Position numbers and translations under genes: made by a program. This document shows, piece by piece, positions 10,520 to 22,247 of a stretch of DNA of 64,000 nt (within the stretch, counting starts at the first letter, position 1; each line of letters opens with the position of its first letter). Origin of the DNA: Oreohelix idahoensis (taxonomy: Eukaryota > Mollusca > Gastropoda > Stylommatophora > Oreohelicidae); the NCBI GenBank assembly GCA_024509875.1, contig JAMPIV010014832.1, positions 310,001 to 374,000 on the forward strand. The letters are read 5' to 3'. The notes beneath the pieces were generated by a model. It worked only from the letters and a program-made list of their open reading frames with translations, did not search any database and had not been told where the DNA came from.

Positions 10520-13065
10520 CACGTTTGTGCTGTTGTATATATATATATATGTATGTCATATTTTATTGAAGAGAATAACTGCCATTCCTAGAACGTTATT
10601 ACACACTTTTTGTTTAAAAAAACGATTTCATAAATTAGAATGGTATGGCCTGGTATAAGTGTTTCTTTTTTTTAAACCTGCATTCGCTCTTTCTATTTTT
10701 GTCTACCACAATATCCACGAGTAATAATAAAATGGCGATTTCTCATCGCTTTTCTTATTTGTGGGAGCAGCTTATTCCGTTCATTATTGTCTAAAAACAA
10801 CAGAGCTAAGGTTGCTGAGATGAGGGGAGGGGAATAATGTGTCACTGATGACCACGTCACACAGAAGAGGTAGTTTTAGAGTACCAGCACCTTACAGTAG
10901 CTCAATCACCGTGAGCATTACTATTGTGGTCGAGAGCTGCTAATTAAATATTTACAACTAACCTCCGTACCTATAGGCCATTCCACTAGCGCCATCTATT
11001 GACGTGTCTGGAAGAAAGATTATCTCTCCTAGAAACTGCTTGTACAGTATTGACATTGAATACACACAAATTGAAATGTGGTTTATGGTGGCCATGGAAG
11101 TTATGTTGAGAAACGCTAAACATAGCATTACAACAGGTTATCTGGTCACCAGATTTTAACTAGTTTTACCTCCTTGACACTCCGTAAAAAGTCGATTAGG
11201 GCACTCTTGGGTCATGATTCCCGAGGGTCATCCTGCTGTTGATTTTTTTCCGCCCGTGTTGGGATTTGAACCCACTCCACCTTGGTTGCTATTCGCCATA
11301 TTGGCTATTTACTCTTGCTTTCATTCATTCTGCCATCCAAATCCAGCAAGATGCCTTGTGCGCAGCTTCTCCGTGTGTTTTAGGTGTCCTTGTTTATACA
11401 TTTCCCTTCAGGCCCAACTGTTTGAGTAGATCATACACTGAGGCGGCACTAGACGCGTTACGTCTACTTCTACAGCGATGACTTTTGCTGTGAACCCCTA
11501 AAATACATTCTTTTTTCTTTCTTTTTTTGGGTGTGTGAACGACATGACGAATCGCTCATTAATGATACTGGCCATCCACGTTTATTATGTGCAGTAGAAT
11601 GTCTTTTCTGCTTTACTGTACATTTGGTAGCAATGATACATGTGGCTTCTAAAACGTGTTTTCTTTATTTGTTTGATGTTTCAGGCACCTTTTAAAAATT
11701 AACGTGGGGGTGAGTTACATCGTCAGCATAAAAAATAGCCTTAATATTAATTGTAGCGAGATGTGGAAAAGTTCATTTCAACCGCGCTGTCTCATTTTTC
11801 ATTTATAATGTTTGTTGTTCAGATGTGGTTGTGTTTTATCTGTTGTTGTCATCTTGTACGTGACGCGGTAGTTTAGTTCCCATGTATCCACTGATGAACG
11901 CTGTATTTAATTATTTACATAAAATTGATTGCTGTCATCTTTAAATTGATCTTCTTGTTTAGTGATATATAAAGTGGTTTGGGTTTCCACTTGTCACAAA
12001 ACTTGATATAATTCCTCGTCTAAAATGTCATCATTGTCTGAAGTTGTTCAAAGCCACATTCAGCTTTGGGCAAGATTCAAACAGCAGTAGACGAATGTGG
12101 TAGATATCAATATTTTCTTATTGAACTTTTAGTCAGAAACTCCCGGCTACAAAGCGCATCATGAGTAAGGGCATTCTTCTGCTTAATCCTTGCTGTTCTG
12201 CTACCTGTGGGACATAAGTTTTTAGCTAGTTCTCTGCAAGTCCTCCAGTCTTGAGCATTCCCTTCAGATTCCTTTTAAAGATTTCTCTATCTTTGTTATG
12301 TCTGTTCACATTTCCGTATTCCGTGTATTTTGAGTTGATTTATGTTTTTGTTTTATGCTGTATGCCCTCAGCGTATGCCCCTTAACATCTAATGCCTGTT
12401 CAAACCTCCTATTTCACCGTCATTTGGTTCTTTCTATCACTGCTACATTGGTGGCCATTTTAATCACTTTTTGTTTGCGTACACACACATTTTAGGAAGA
12501 TTTATAACTTGGAACTTATCATTGTTGTTGCTATCCGTGTTTCAGAGTCAATCATCAAGTCAGATTTGACTTTGGAGTTGAAAATTCTTATTTTTATATA
12601 GCACTTGATCTCTTTTGATTTCCATAAATACTCCATCGCAGTGAAAGCACCATTTGCAGCCGTTATCCTTATTGTGATACTCTAGTCGGCGCCTCTTAAC
12701 CGTGTATATGGTCCTGTCAAGATACGTGAACAAACCCAAGTCTTGTAGTTGTGCTTCTCCAAGAGTAGTCATGTTCAGATCAAAATCCAATTCTCCGACG
12801 AACAACATCGGATAACCGCAACAATGTTTGTTCTTCGTGAAGTAACTTCCATTTAGCGTTACATTTCTGAGATCGATACCCTAATTGGTTCATTTGAATT
12901 GTTCATCAGATGTGATCCAATGCGACTTCTAGCTTTTATAAAACCTGAAGACGGCCTTAAAGGGCTGCAGATTGTCAGACACAACCGGAATTAGTAGAGT
13001 GTTACTCATCCTGTAGTACTGACGATGTTACACGCGAACCACTCCAGCTTTTGTTTATCGTGTGG
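10520..13065. other. Unassigned sequence with one repeat match
   Basis: AT-rich, with a short (TA)n at about 10537-10550. No supported gene. The interval 11165-11290 resembles a segment at 22540-22620 and is listed separately. Other open frames here are short and anonymous. Confidence 0.4.
11165..11290 (-). repeat. Possible SINE-like dispersed repeat
   Basis: On the minus strand this interval contains GGGTTCAAATCCCAAC, which fits a Pol III B box, followed by a segment resembling the minus strand of 22540-22620. Shared blocks include AAATCAACAG, TCATGAC and GAGTGTCA. The B box is absent from the second copy and no clear A box is visible, so the SINE assignment is tentative. Confidence 0.35.
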
Positions 13066-14849
13066 TGTTCTTAATTTTACAAACGGATAGATAATATTGA
13101 AGATAATGACAAAAGACAGTGTAGTTTACAACATCGACAGACTGCCTTGAATAAAAAAGTGTCGTTATTTGCACCCAAAACACGACCTTGGGGACGCAAG
13201 TGTTCAAAGTTACTTATTATGGAGGAGAGGGTTTTTGAGCGGTAGCTGTGTCTAAATATAACTTTTTACGACAAAATTTTAAGGGGAGAGAAAGGTTGCT
13301 TCAAAAATCAAGCACATTTTTTTTAGAAACACAAGTAGAGACGGACAGACTAACAGATAACCATCCATACTTGACTGAAGCATGACTGAAATGACTTTAG
13401 TGTAGAAATTTGAAATTTAAAGTACAACTAGGCAGTGATTGGCCACAGACAAGCATATCATTAGCGCTCAGAGCGCATTTGGGGTCATTCTTCAATAATT
13501 GTTCAGTGTTAGACACAGATTTTAAAGTGTGGTGTTTTCCCATATGAAAGCAAGTGAAGTAAATTTAGGGACGCCATCCTATAGCCAGCAGCTCAGCTGA
13601 GTTTTGCTAGCACTTCTGTGTTAATTATTCATAATCTGGTAAGATTGAAATTATTTCTTTATATATTTTGAATATTGTTTCATGTTCGAGTGATTTGATA
13701 CTGCCATATCAAAATCTAGCATTACAAACAAGTAGGGATTTTGCTCTAGACCCCCCGCCCAAGTCAGGGTCTAGGGACTAACAAGGTACATAAACTACAG
13801 CAAGGATTATGCAAGATAGAGCAAGCGTTGAAACAGATTACCTATCTTCTTTTAGGGCCGACAACTAATACATATTTTTCAGAATCTATAGTCTGGGAGG
13901 ATCTATCGGATGTAAACCCACCATGGTAACTGTGCTGTTTGGTCAGAGAGATCTGACCTGTCTGTATGATGTGGTTGTTGTGTCAGTGTGGTGTCCAGAC
14001 GTGGGTATAGAATAGATTTTGACACATAGCCCATACTTTGATTGCAGAGCTGTGAGTTTCTATCTACAACAAAGCAGAGTCTATTCGGTGGGTGACTGTA
14101 CTCGAGTGTATCTGTGCAGTTCTTGTGACAGAGACCACCATTATTGCCCGCCAGCACGGAGAGGTGGGACCGCAAGTTTTCAGCACCAGAGCTACAAAAA
14201 GATGAGTGAGCCTCTGGTCTGCTGGACATTCACCAACTATTGGTAGTGACTAATATCCCCGTAAAAATTCCCACCATTTTCTGGACATTGTGTAGTCAAT
14301 ATAGACAGGTGTGATGAGGCCACCCCAACAGCACAAACAGTAAATATCCTCCCAAAGAGATGACTACTCGAACTTTTTTTTTTAAATAAAACTAACTAGT
14401 CTAGTACTTAAATAGGTACGCTCTTGCATTTATTATGTAACATTCCATGCATATTTTTCATAAATTTTCAATCCTTCTTTTAAAATCAGTTCTGGTCACA
14501 AAAAAAAACTTGATCCAGAACCAATAAATGTAATATAATTATATCAAAAACCTTATACACGTGAGTTAGTTCAGTGTATTTTAACACTTGTTAATCTTAT
14601 TAGTCTTCTTAAATGTCTGTGGGTGTATTTATAACTAACACACCACATTACACATCATTACCCTAGACACTTTACGTAGCCACATTCATTAAGAAAAAAA
14701 AAAAAAAGTAAGTGTGAGGTCGTAGTGGTAGCAAGAAAGGCCTTCTGACAATTCTCAAATACATTTTATCTCAGGAGCCTTCACAGCTGGCCTCATACAA
14801 TTTACATGTAGTAAGAACACCATCATACAATACCATCAATACCACTACA
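13066..14849 (+). repeat. 5' LTR, truncated at its 5' end
   Basis: Matches 20090-21863 almost perfectly and ends in CACTACA just before the primer-binding site. Relative to the 3' LTR it lacks the first 433 bp (19657-20089). The sequence upstream of 13066 is not LTR. Short open frames inside (for example 13903-14229 on the minus strand) are duplicated in the other LTR and have no known family. Confidence 0.9.
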
Positions 14850-14854
14850 TAAAT

Positions 14855-14873
14855 TGGGGTCTTGTCCAGGGAT
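14855..14873 (+). other. Primer-binding site, tRNA-Pro-like
   Basis: TGGGGTCTTGTCCAGGGAT lies 5 bp after the LTR end. It begins with TGG (complement of the tRNA CCA end) and resembles the tRNA-Pro primer sites of other retroelements, with a few mismatches. Related sequences occupy the same place in the two minus-strand elements. Confidence 0.65.
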
Positions 14874-15116
14874 AATTAGCCCAACAGTAATATTAGGATC
14901 TCCTGGTGGGAGAAATAAAAGTAGGGAAATAAATTGTAAAATTTCCTTTAAAATTAAAAGTGTCCCTGCAGATAAAAGTTGGTGAATCTTCACAGCCAGT
15001 AATAATTAATTAGTTAACTGGTTAGTTAGAATTAGTTAGACTATAGTAATTAGAAGTACTTAGTGTATTTACTGGTTAGAGATTTATCTTGTATATTATT
15101 ATATTGTCCAAAAAGT

Positions 15117-16380
15117 ATGGCAGAGCTAGCAAAGTTTAGATCAGCTGCTGTGCTCACTGCGAAGGAGATGGGGATGGATGGTCAAATTTTAATTCAATAC
15201 GTAACGACTGAATGTGATAAATATATTGAACGGGAAGAAAGGAGATTAGAAAAAGAGGCTGAAAGAAAATTAGAGGCTGACAGGTTAGCTGAAGAAAAGA
15301 GATTACAAATTGAGGCTGATAGAGAAATTAAGAGGCTGCAGATTGAGGCAGAAGAAAAACGACAGCAAAGGGAGGCAGACGAAAAAAGGTTGACTGCCGA
15401 AAGGGAGGCAGAAGATAAAAAGGCCGAAAGGGAGGCAGAAGATAAAAAAGGCCGAAAGGGAGGCAGAAGATAAAAAGGCCGAAAGGGAAGCAGAAGATAG
15501 AAGGTTGCAGAGGGAGCATGAATTACGACTAAGGGAGCTGGAATTACAAGGCCCGGCTCCTGAAAATGGTGCCAGCCCTTTTGCCTCAGATGCTACGCCC
15601 AGTATGGGAGCCTCAAACTCAGCTATGGGGTTTCATTTAGACCATTTTGTTGAGAAAGACGATGACATAGAAGGGTACCTGGGACGTTTTGAGTTATTAG
15701 CTACTACATATGGGTTAGAGAGAGAGAGGTGGAGTTTAAAGCTATCACAGGGATTGAGGGGTACTTCTTACGAAGTATTTGCCAAAATGAACAGGGAAGA
15801 CCAAGACAATTATGACATGTTAAAGCAGGCTTTGTTATTAAGGTACGAAAAGAATGGTGAATTTTATCGTAAGAAATTCAGAAATGCCAAACTGTTGTCT
15901 GGGGAGACATACCACCAATTTTCTGCCAGAATAGAAACCTATTTGGAGAAATGGACGGCTCTGGGGAAGACCCAAGATCTTAAAGAAATGATCATGATTG
16001 AGCAATTGAGAGAGTCCATGGCTCCAGACATGAGAAAATTTCTCATGGACAGGGTGCAGAGAAGTTGGGGGAAATTTTAAATGTTGCTGAGAGGTATCAG
16101 GCAGCTCAGGCAGAGGTAAGTGGTGCTAAAAAGAAGCACATAGACAATTTTAAAGCTCCACAGCAATTTAATAAATTTGATAATAGAGAGCAGGGAAATA
16201 AAGGCAGGACAAATTTTGAGCGGCCAAGAAATGACTATCGCGACAGAAACTCACAGTTCAATGACCAAAAGTTCAATGAAAGAAAACCGTTGAACCAAGG
16301 AAAAAGATGGTGCAAATGGTGCAAGAAGGATAACCATAACACCGAATTTTGTAGAAGGAAACCTTCAAACATTGCTGCAA
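15117..16380 (+). pseudogene. gag: gag of Gmr1-like element copy 1 (two frameshifts)
   Basis: The structural protein begins at the ATG at 15117 (MAELAKFRSAAVLTAKE), chosen because the two related copies start with the same words; an in-frame ATG at 15063 is inside the leader. Residues ~35-130 form a Glu/Arg/Lys-rich, probably coiled-coil segment. A globular part follows (FHLDHFVEKDDDIEGYLGRF... near 15630-15700). A CCHC zinc knuckle of spacing C-x2-C-x4-H-x4-C (WCKWCKKDNHNTEFC) sits at about 16311-16355. The frame breaks at two places: an extra A in an A run near 15445, and a missing base in the G run near 16052. In related copies the corresponding positions read through. Gag and pol appear to form one continuous frame in this family. 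Confidence 0.88.
15396..15504 (+). repeat. 27-bp coding minisatellite in gag
   Basis: Four near-identical copies start at 15396, 15423, 15451 and 15478 (spacings 27, 28, 27). They encode a repeated nonapeptide rich in Ala, Glu, Arg, Asp and Lys. The single 28-bp spacing is the position of the gag frameshift and comes from one extra A in a run. Confidence 0.9.
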
Positions 16381-19300
16381 TGAAGTCGGGGACGCAAAGA
16401 TTAAAGGTTAATCCTAAGGGACAACAGGAACCTTATCACCCCCCAGTTTGTGAGGATGTTATTTGTAATGGGGTCACCATAAGGTGCCTTTATGATACAG
16501 GTTTGGATTATGATTCAGTTGTGAAGTCTAGCCTAGTGGACCCAAGCCAGTATACCACAGAAACAGTGGAAATACAAGGGGCGACTAAGGACATACCACT
16601 CATGACACTTCCCATCGCAAGGATAACGGTGAAAACTCGCTATGTGGAAGGAGAAATCAGAGCAGCAGTGATAGATGAACCAATCTACCCTCTGATATTG
16701 GGGTGTAGATACGTCTTCTTGGGGAATCCCGAGAAACCTGTGATCATGGCGACAGTGCAGACCAGGTCACAGAAGAAGGAGGAAGAAGGTGAACCTATAA
16801 ATGCTCATCCAGAGGAGATGAGGAAGGCGCAGGCTGAGGATAGGACACTCCAGCCATGTTTTAAAAAATTACCCAAATGCCACACACCTCCGAGCAAGGG
16901 GGAATATTTCATGAAGAACAAACTCTTATACAGGAAGGCCGGAACTGGAACAAATGGTCACAACCAGCTGGTTCTTCCCACTGCATATAGAGATAAAGTG
17001 ATGGAACTCGGGCATGCGATTCCCTTCAGTGGTCACATGGGGATCAGCGCCACAGGACAGCGTATAGCTTGTCATTACTTCTGGCCAGGGATAACGGAGG
17101 ATATAAAAAGATATGTCAAATCCTGCCCAGAATGTCAAAGGGTAGCTCCAAAGCACTGGACTGCTCCTGCAACTCTAGGGGAAATGCCCATAGTGGGAAC
17201 ACCTTTTGAGAGGGTTGCAGTGGATATTGTAGGACCTCTCACTCGGACCAAGAGGAGGAACAGTTACATCCTTACTCTGGTGGACACTTGTTCTATGTGG
17301 GGAGAGGCGGTAGCCCTGCCATCAATTGATTCAAAACATGTAGCAGAGGCACTACTTACAATATTTACCCGATTAGGATTCCCGCATCAAATCTTGACGG
17401 ATAATGGTTCTCAGTTCAAGGGGAAACTAACGGAAGAAGTTTTTAAGCTATTTCAAGCCAGGCACTTTCATTGTAGTCCGTACCATCCACAAGGGAACGG
17501 CCAGGTAGAGAGGTTCAATGGGACTCTCATTTCTATCCTGAGAAAGCTGGCACACGAAAAACCGGATCTGTGGGATCAATTCCTGCCCGCCGCATTGTTT
17601 GCGTACCGGGAGGTACCACATAGTTCAACCGGGATGGCTCCCGCAACTCTGCTATTTGGGAGGCCAATAAAAGGTCCATTAGAGGCGCTATTAAGGACCT
17701 GGACAGATGAGAAGGCGGAAGAGACTGTTACCTCATCGTATCAATATGTGAACGAACTGACCACTCGTTTGAAAGCTGGATGGAAACTGGCAAATGATAA
17801 TTTGAAACAAGCCAGGAAGAAACATGCAGCATATTTTAATAGGAAGGCAAAGGACAGGGAACTGGCAGTCGGAGAGAAGGTGCTGCTTCTACTACCGGGA
17901 AGCCAGAATAAATTACAAATTGGTTGGCAAGGTCCATATACGGTTCTAGAGAAGGTGTCTAGAACAAACTATAAAATTGACAAAAAGGGGAAGGAAAAAG
18001 TTTATCATGTAAACCTGTTAAAGAAGTATCTGGACAGACCACTCCAGGAAAGCACCCCCTTATTGACCTTAGCTATTGCAACCCAGATGCAAAAGGAACC
18101 ACTCACCTCACATGAATACCCATTACATCCTTGTGAAACCGCAGCACAGGTAAAAGTCAGTAAGCACCTGACTAAAAACCAGAGGGAGAGAGTTCAACAG
18201 GTTCTGGAGGAACATACAGATGTATTAACAGATAAACCAGGCCATACAAATTTGCTACAGTATGACATGAAACTGGTAGACACAAACCCAATCTGTATGA
18301 GAGCCTATTCTATTCCGTTCGCGAAGGAGAAGGCATTAAAGGAAGAAATAGATTATTTATTGAAGGAGGGGATTATTTCGCACAGTGAATCATCTTTTAG
18401 TTCTAGTGTCGTTTTGTTGAGGAAACCGTCTGGGGAACACAGACTGTGCATAGATTACAGGAAACTGAATGCTGTCACAGAAGGACAAGTGGATCCATTA
18501 CCAGACACAAAACAGCTATTTGCCAGACTGAACAAGGCAAAATACTTTTCAAAGGTGGATCTTAGTAAAGGCTATTACCAGATCCCAGTGAAGCCTGAAG
18601 TGAGACCTTATTTGGCTTTTAGCACTTCGGATGGACATTATGAATTCAATATGCTACCATTCGGACTGAAAAATGCTCCGAGTGTGTTTTCAAGGATGAT
18701 GCGAAAATTGTTGGACCCCCTGAATAACCCATGTATCACAAATTTCATGGATGATATTCTCGTCGCCACCGAGACATTTGAAGAACACATTGAAGCTCTG
18801 GAGATGTTGTTTGATAGACTTCGGGAGGCGAACTTAACTGCTAGGCCAACAAAATGTTGTATTGGATGCAAAGAGTTGGAATTCTTGGGGCACACCGTAT
18901 ATCAGGGTAATATGACCCCTGATCCTAAGAACTTGGAAAAACTGCAGAGAGCACCTAGGCCGCAAACAAAAAAAGGACGTGCGATCATTTGTGTCGTTAT
19001 GCGGATTTTATCAGAAATACATCAAAAATTTTAACGCTATATGTGCTCCTCTGACTGATCTGACTCGCAAGGGACTTCCAGATAAAATTATTTGGACTGC
19101 ACAATGTGAACTAGCGTTCCAAGAGTTAAAGGAAAAACTCACTAGCAAGCCTATTCTCAAACTGCCTGATTTGACACAGGACTTTGTCTTAAGAACCGAT
19201 GCAAGTAATGTAGGACTTGGAGGGGCTTTGTTGCAAAGATCAGCTGCACCTGATGGGGAACTTAAACCAGTCGCTTATGCAAGCCGCAAATTGAATAAGG

Positions 19301-19569
19301 CGGAACAAGGATACTCCACAAGCGAAAAAGAATGTTTAGCATTAATCTGGGCAATAAAGAAGTTTCAAATCTATCTGTATGGTAGGACCTTTGTGGTGGA
19401 GACGGATCATCAGCCTCTCGTGTTCTTGTCTCAGGCTAAGCATGAAAACGCAAGATTGCTGAGGTGGTCTTTATTGCTTCAACCGTATCAGTTCAGTATC
19501 CAATATATCCCAGGCAAATTGAATGTCGGTGCAGATTTCCTCAGTCGGCACCCCTGTGATCAAAATTAG
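16381..19569 (+). pseudogene. pol: pol of Gmr1-like element: PR-INT-RT-RNase H
   Basis: Most of pol is one open frame (16065-19034), continued after a one-base shift in 18979-19569. Domains in order: aspartic protease with a DTG triad at about 16494-16502. Integrase follows: a zinc finger H-x6-H...C-x2-C (about 17013-17135) and a D,D35E core with Asp at 17223, Asp at 17400 (TDNGSQF) and Glu at 17508 (GQVERFNGT). It ends with a GPY module at about 17931. Reverse transcriptase comes next, with VDLSKGYYQI at about 18555 and the active site FMDD at about 18744. RNase H is last, with Asp in RTDASNVGLG at about 19198, Glu in SEKECLA at about 19330 and Asp in ETDHQPL at about 19405. Integrase before RT is the Copia order, but the RT/RNase H sequence is of Ty3/Gypsy type. 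That combination is established for Gmr1-like elements. The break near 18971 is an extra A in an A7 run. Confidence 0.92.
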
Positions 19570-19643
19570 AGTAGTGGCAGACGTGAGGAGTAATTTTACC
19601 TATGTGTATCGCTGGTTTTGGAACTTGCCATAGGCATGTTTTC
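19570..19643 (+). other. Short 3' untranslated spacer of copy 1
   Basis: Lies between the pol stop and the polypurine tract. There is no sign of an env-like third ORF, so this family encodes only gag and pol. Confidence 0.6.
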
Positions 19644-19656
19644 AAGTGGGGAGATG
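19644..19656 (+). other. Polypurine tract
   Basis: AAGTGGGGAGATG directly precedes TGTAGTGAAATTG, the 3' LTR start. The minus-strand relatives have AAGTGGGGAGGATT and AAGAGGGGAGAATT before their own TGTCGTGA LTR starts. This agreement fixes the true LTR 5' end at 19657 rather than 20090. Confidence 0.8.
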
Positions 19657-21863
19657 TGTAGTGAAATTGACAGAGATACAACGGTAAAATACTCAAAAGA
19701 TAACATTTAAGGATAAAAACCTAATGCGTAGGCTGCTGATGTACATGATCGCCTAGACCGCGGGTCATCACCCTCCATAAAATTGACTTGCTAGACAGGA
19801 GGGAAACGGAGGATCAAAAAGGAAAAAAATATGACTGGAAAGATTGCGTAGCAAGGCTAAAGAGACGCAATTGGGGGGGATGGAGGAAAGTAAAAATTCA
19901 AGTCCCCCAAATTGACACGAGGTACGGAATTGGACGTTTTGCGATACCAAGCGCTTGATTTGAATTTGAGCGGAAGAACGCAGATGTTAGGAATATTACA
20001 AAAATTTAAAAAGTAATTTTTCTTAATATTAATGCTAGGAATATAAAAATTAGCTGGCCAGATGGCCTATTCTGAGCAGTGAACTAATATGTTCTTAATT
20101 TTACAAACGGATAGATAATATTGAAGATAATGACAAAAGACAGTGTAGTTTACAACATCGACAGACTGCCTTGAATAAAAAGTGTCGTTATTTGCACCCA
20201 AAACACGACCTTGGGGACGCAAGTGTTCAAAGTTACTTATTATGGAGGAGAGGGTTTTTGAGCGGTAGCTGTGTCTAAATATAACTTTTTACGACAAAAT
20301 TTTAAGGGGAGAGAAAGGTTGCTTCAAAAATCAAGCACATTTTTTTTAGAAACACAAGTAGAGACGGACAGACTAACAGATAACCATCCATACTTGACTG
20401 AAGCATGACTGAAATGACTTTAGTGTAGAAATTTGAAATTTAAAGTACAACTAGGCAGTGATTGGCCACAGACAAGCATATCATTAGCGCTCAGAGCGCA
20501 TTTGGGGTCATTCTTCAATAATTGTTCAGTGTTAGACACAGATTTTAAAGTGTGGTGTTTTCCCATATGAAAGCAAGTGAAGTAAATTTAGGGACGCCAT
20601 CCTATAGCCAGCAGCTCAGCTGAGTTTTGCTAGCACTTCTGTGTTAATTATTCATAATCTGGTAAGATTGAAATTATTTCTTTATATATTTTGAATATTG
20701 TTTCATGTTCGAGTGATTTGATACTGCCATATCAAAATCTAGCATTACAAACAAGTAGGGATTTTGCTCTAGACCCCCCGCCCAAGTCAGGGTCTAGGGA
20801 CTAACAAGGTACATAAACTACAGCAAGGATTATGCAAGATAGAGCAAGCGTTGAAACAGATTACCTATCTTCTTTTAGGGCCGACAACTAATACATATTT
20901 TTCAGAATCTATAGTCTGGGAGGATCTATCGGATGTAAACCCACCATGGTAACTGTGCTGTTTGGTCAGAGAGATCTGACCTGTCTGTATGATGTGGTTG
21001 TTGTGTCAGTGTGGTGTCCAGACGTGGGTATAGAATAGATTTTGACACATAGCCCATACTTTGATTGCAGAGCTGTGAGTTTCTATCTACAACAAAGCAG
21101 AGTCTATTCGGTGGGTGACTGTACTCGAGTGTATCTGTGCAGTTCTTGTGACAGAGACCACCATTATTGCCCGCCAGCACGGAGAGGTGGGACCGCAAGT
21201 TTTCAGCACCAGAGCTACAAAAAGATGAGTGAGCCTCTGGTCTGCTGGACATTCACCAACTATTGGTAGTGACTAATATCCCCGTAAAAATTCCCACCAT
21301 TTTCTGGACATTGTGTAGTCAATATAGACAGGTGTGATGAGGCCACCCCAACAGCACAAACAGTAAATATCCTCCCAAAGAGATGACTACTCGAACTTTT
21401 TTTTTAAATAAAACTAACTAGTCTAGTACTTAAATAGGTACGCTCTTGCATTTATTATGTAACATTCCATGCATATTTTTCATAAATTTTCAATCCTTCT
21501 TTTAAAATCAGTTCTGGTCACAAAAAACTTGATCCAGAACCAATAAATGTAATATAATTATATCAAAAACCTTATACACGTGAGTTAGTTCAGTGTATTT
21601 TAACACTTGTTAATCTTATTAGTCTTCTTAAATGTCTGTGGGTGTATTTATAACTAACACACCACATTACACATCATTACCCTAGACACTTTACGTAGCC
21701 ACATTCATTAAGAAAAAAAAAGTAAGTGTGAGGTCGTAGTGGTAGCAAGAAAGGCCTTCTGACAATTCTCAAATACATTTTATCTCAGGAGCCTTCACAG
21801 CTGGCCTCATACAATTTACATGTAGTAAGAACACCATCATACAATACCATCAATACCACTACA
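19657..21863 (+). repeat. 3' LTR, complete (2207 bp)
   Basis: Runs from TGTAGTGA after the polypurine tract to ACTACA. Its last 1774 bp match the 5' LTR apart from lengths of A/T runs. The first 433 bp have no counterpart at the 5' side. A length above 2.2 kb agrees with the 2.3-2.6 kb LTRs of the related elements in this window. Confidence 0.85.
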
Positions 21864-22247
21864 TTCATTAACACCGGCGTCACTGCCTGAAGAGGCGCAT
21901 GCGTGAAGCTTCCATGGTAAAATTGTCGGTGGATTATCCAAGCTTGTTGGCTTCTTGCGTGCCTGTGCAGAATGCGAAAATAAAAATTCTCTTGTCAGTT
22001 TCTGTGAAGAGATAATTATGCTGCACTGAGTGTTCGTGATATTCATCTCCATGTAATTACTTCCCTAAATTGATATTTGAGCAACTTGATCAAGGATGCA
22101 GTCACATTGATTTTAGAAACTTTCATATAAATTTAAAAAAAAAAAACTATTGATTTTTTTTACTTCAAACTATAATCGATTATAAATACTAAGAAACAAC
22201 AGGAAAATAATAGAGGATGAGATATTTTTCTCTTTAATGCCTCCCGT

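Larger units (their letters stand above)
13066..21863 (+). mobile_element. Gmr1-like Ty3/Gypsy LTR retrotransposon, copy 1
   Basis: The layout is: a 5' LTR lacking its first ~433 bp (13066-14849), a primer-binding site (14855-14873), gag (from 15117), pol with domain order PR-INT-RT-RNase H (to 19569), a purine tract (about 19644-19656) and a complete 3' LTR (19657-21863). The shared LTR parts differ, as far as I can see by eye, only in the lengths of A or T runs, so the copy is very young. No 5-bp TSD is visible (TGTGG before, TTCAT after), consistent with loss of the real left end. The protein is closely related to the elements at 31-49 kb on the other strand, but the LTR sequence differs. 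Confidence 0.93.

Noticed and set aside
13903..14229. A 108-codon minus-strand frame repeated exactly at 20926-21252
   Set aside because: It lies inside the LTRs and is duplicated because the LTR is duplicated. No family motif, start context or independent conservation is visible.
20090..21863. Taking 20090 as the true start of the 3' LTR of copy 1
   Set aside because: Only the truncated 5' copy suggests this. The polypurine tract and the TGTAGTGA start at 19657 agree with the related elements.
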